Assembly: GCA_031396505.1 (NCBI GenBank)
Contig: JANNKX010000042.1
Coordinates: 1-7,000, forward strand
DNA length: 7,000 nucleotides
Source of the DNA: JAAFHS01 sp031396505
GTDB lineage: Bacteria > Pseudomonadota > Alphaproteobacteria > Rhodobacterales > Rhodobacteraceae
Direction of reading: 5' to 3'
In this document: piece by piece, positions 5,627 to 7,000 of the stretch
How the letters are laid out: each line of letters opens with the position of its first letter
Position numbering within the stretch: the stretch's first letter is position 1
The notes under the pieces: model-generated
Told to the model about the DNA's origin: nothing
What the model saw: the letters and a program-made list of their open reading frames with translations, nothing else
Database searches by the model: none
Program-made: the position numbers and the translations under genes

Positions 5627-7000
5627 ATGGTTTCGCGTGTCATTCCGGTTGAACCCTTTGTGCTGGTGGTGTTTGGCGGCACGGGCGACCTGGCCAAGCG
5701 CAAGATCCTGCCGGGGTTGTATCGGCGTTTTGTTGGGGGGCAGATCCCGCCAACATCACAGATTATCGGGGCCGCGCGGACCGAGTTGGACCATGCGGGT
5801 TACCGCGAACTTGCGCGTGCGGCGATTCTGGAGTTTGTGGCGGCAGACAAGCATGACGCGGCGCATATTGCGGCGTTTCTGGACCGGCTGTTCTATGTGC
5901 CGATTGATGCGACGGGCACAGGCGGGTGGGACACGCTGAAAGGGTTGATGCATCCGGGGCTGGTGCGGGCGTTCTATTTTTCGGTGGCACCTTCGCTGTT
6001 TGGCGATCTGGCCGAAAGGTTGCACCAATATGGCATCGCGGACCCCACCAGCCGGATCGTGGTGGAAAAGCCGTTTGGCCGTGATCTGGCAACGGCGCGC
6101 GCGCGTTGAACGGGGTGCTGGCGAGCCATTTCACCGAAAGCCAGATTTACCGGATCGATCATTATCTGGGCAAGGAAACCGTGCAGAACCTGATGGCGGT
6201 GCGGTTCGCCAATATCCTGTTCGAGCCGATCTGGAAGTCCGAATACATCGACAACGTGCAGATCACCGTGGCCGAAACTGTGGGTGTCGAAGGGCGCGGG
6301 GCCTATTATGACAAATCAGGTGCGATGCGCGATATGGTGCAGAACCATATGATGCAACTGTTGTGCCTGATTGCGATGGAACCGCCGTATCACTTTGACC
6401 CCAATGCGGTGCGGGATGAGAAGCTGAAGGTCATACGCGCGCTGGACCCGGTTGAACCTGCCGATATCGTGCGCGGGCAGTATCTGGCGGGGGGCGGGCA
6501 AGGCGGGTATCTTGCGCACAGCGAAAATCCCGAAAGCCGCACGGAAAGTTTCATCGCGATGAAGGTGGGGATTTCCAACTGGCGCTGGAAGGGCACGCCG
6601 TTCTATCTGCGCACCGGCAAACGGCTGCGCTCACGCGCATCGGAAATTGCGATCACCTTCAAGGCGCCGCCGCATTCGATTTTCGACAACGAAAAGAACT
6701 GGCATGAAAACGTGCTGGTGATCCGCCTGCAGCCGAATGAAGGCATGACGTTGACGGTGATGATCAAGGAACCGGGGCCGGGCGGCATGCGTTTGACCGA
6801 AGTGCCGCTGGACATGTCATTTGCCGAGGCTTTGGGGGCCGAGGGTGCGGATATCCCGGATGCGTATGAGCGGCTGATCATGGATGTAATCCGGGGCAAT
6901 CAGACCCTTTTCATGCGCGGCGATGAGGTTGAGGCCGCCTGGGCCTGGACCGATCCGATCATCCAAGGGTGGGAAGCGCGCGGCGACCGCCCGCAGGCCT
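5627..7000 (+). pseudogene. zwf: Glucose-6-phosphate 1-dehydrogenase, frameshifted near codon 158 and cut by the window end
   Basis: The enzyme converts glucose 6-phosphate and NADP+ to 6-phosphogluconolactone and NADPH, entering the Entner-Doudoroff and pentose phosphate routes. The start ATG follows GAGG (5618-5621). The first frame (5627-6109) carries the dinucleotide-binding loop FGGTGDLAKRK (16-26) and EKPFG (147-151), then hits TGA at 6107-6109. The rest of the protein continues without a stop from 6106 to 7000 in another frame: LNGVLASHFTESQIYRIDHY..., NHMMQLL, KGTPFYLRTGKRLR and PLDMSFAEA. Removing one CG from the 11-nt GC run at 6095-6105 restores the family sequence RDLATARALN. It also puts Asp177-His178 and His240 at the same numbers as in the Leuconostoc mesenteroides enzyme, as I recall them, so no other indel is needed. 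About 457 residues are visible of roughly 485. This is either a true lesion, a phase-variable switch, or a sequencing/assembly error. pgl and pgi often follow in relatives. Confidence 0.92.
6095..6105. repeat. Alternating GC dinucleotide run at the zwf frameshift
   Basis: Eleven alternating bases (GCGCGCGCGCG) lie exactly where the zwf reading frame breaks. The run is one dinucleotide longer than needed to keep the frame. Short GC runs are prone to slipped-strand changes and also to base-calling errors, so the break can be explained by a gain of one CG unit. Confidence 0.85.

Noticed and set aside
6095..6109. Programmed ribosomal frameshift in zwf
   Set aside because: The required -1 shift would need a slippery heptamer of the X-XXY-YYZ type; an alternating GC run is not one, and zwf is not known to use recoding. 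An indel is the simpler explanation.

Overview
The window is GC-rich, densely coding DNA that reads like an alphaproteobacterium of the Rhodobacteraceae (Roseobacter/Rhodobacter relatives). The evidence is protein-level resemblance (3-hydroxybutyrate dehydrogenase, glucose-6-phosphate dehydrogenase, a YejA-type binding protein, an entericidin), the codon bias and the gene spacing. No tRNA, rRNA, CRISPR array, insertion sequence or phage gene was seen.

Layout. (1) Positions 1-211, minus strand: the start of a gene that runs off the left edge, tentatively an RTX-toxin-activating lysine acyltransferase (HlyC family). (2) A 211-bp divergent intergenic region. (3) Positions 423-2569, plus strand: a two-gene operon with an ATGA overlap. 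It encodes a calcineurin-like metallophosphoesterase, then a Hanks-type Ser/Thr kinase fused to a C-terminal universal stress protein domain. (4) Positions 2574-4492, minus strand: a YejA-like oligopeptide-binding protein followed, again with an ATGA overlap, by a 36-residue entericidin-type lipoprotein. The entericidin stop lies 4 bp from the convergent kinase stop. (5) Positions 4493-4746: a relatively AT-rich regulatory region. It has back-to-back promoter candidates and a probable small RNA of about 75 nt ending in a strong intrinsic terminator. (6) Positions 4747-5520, plus strand: bdhA, 3-hydroxybutyrate dehydrogenase. (7) Positions 5521-5626: an intergenic region with a perfect 14-bp LacI-type palindrome. 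(8) Positions 5627-7000, plus strand: zwf, glucose-6-phosphate dehydrogenase, broken by a 2-nt frameshift in a GC dinucleotide run and continuing past the right edge.

How the parts relate. The phosphoesterase and kinase-USP look like a translationally coupled signalling pair. The binding protein and entericidin form an envelope/periplasm unit with no transporter membrane genes next to it. bdhA and zwf are central carbon and redox genes (NADH from 3-hydroxybutyrate, NADPH from glucose 6-phosphate). The palindrome suggests zwf is under sugar-responsive control. The items most worth a second look are the candidate sRNA/attenuator between the binding protein and bdhA, the zwf frameshift, and the kinase-USP/phosphoesterase pair.
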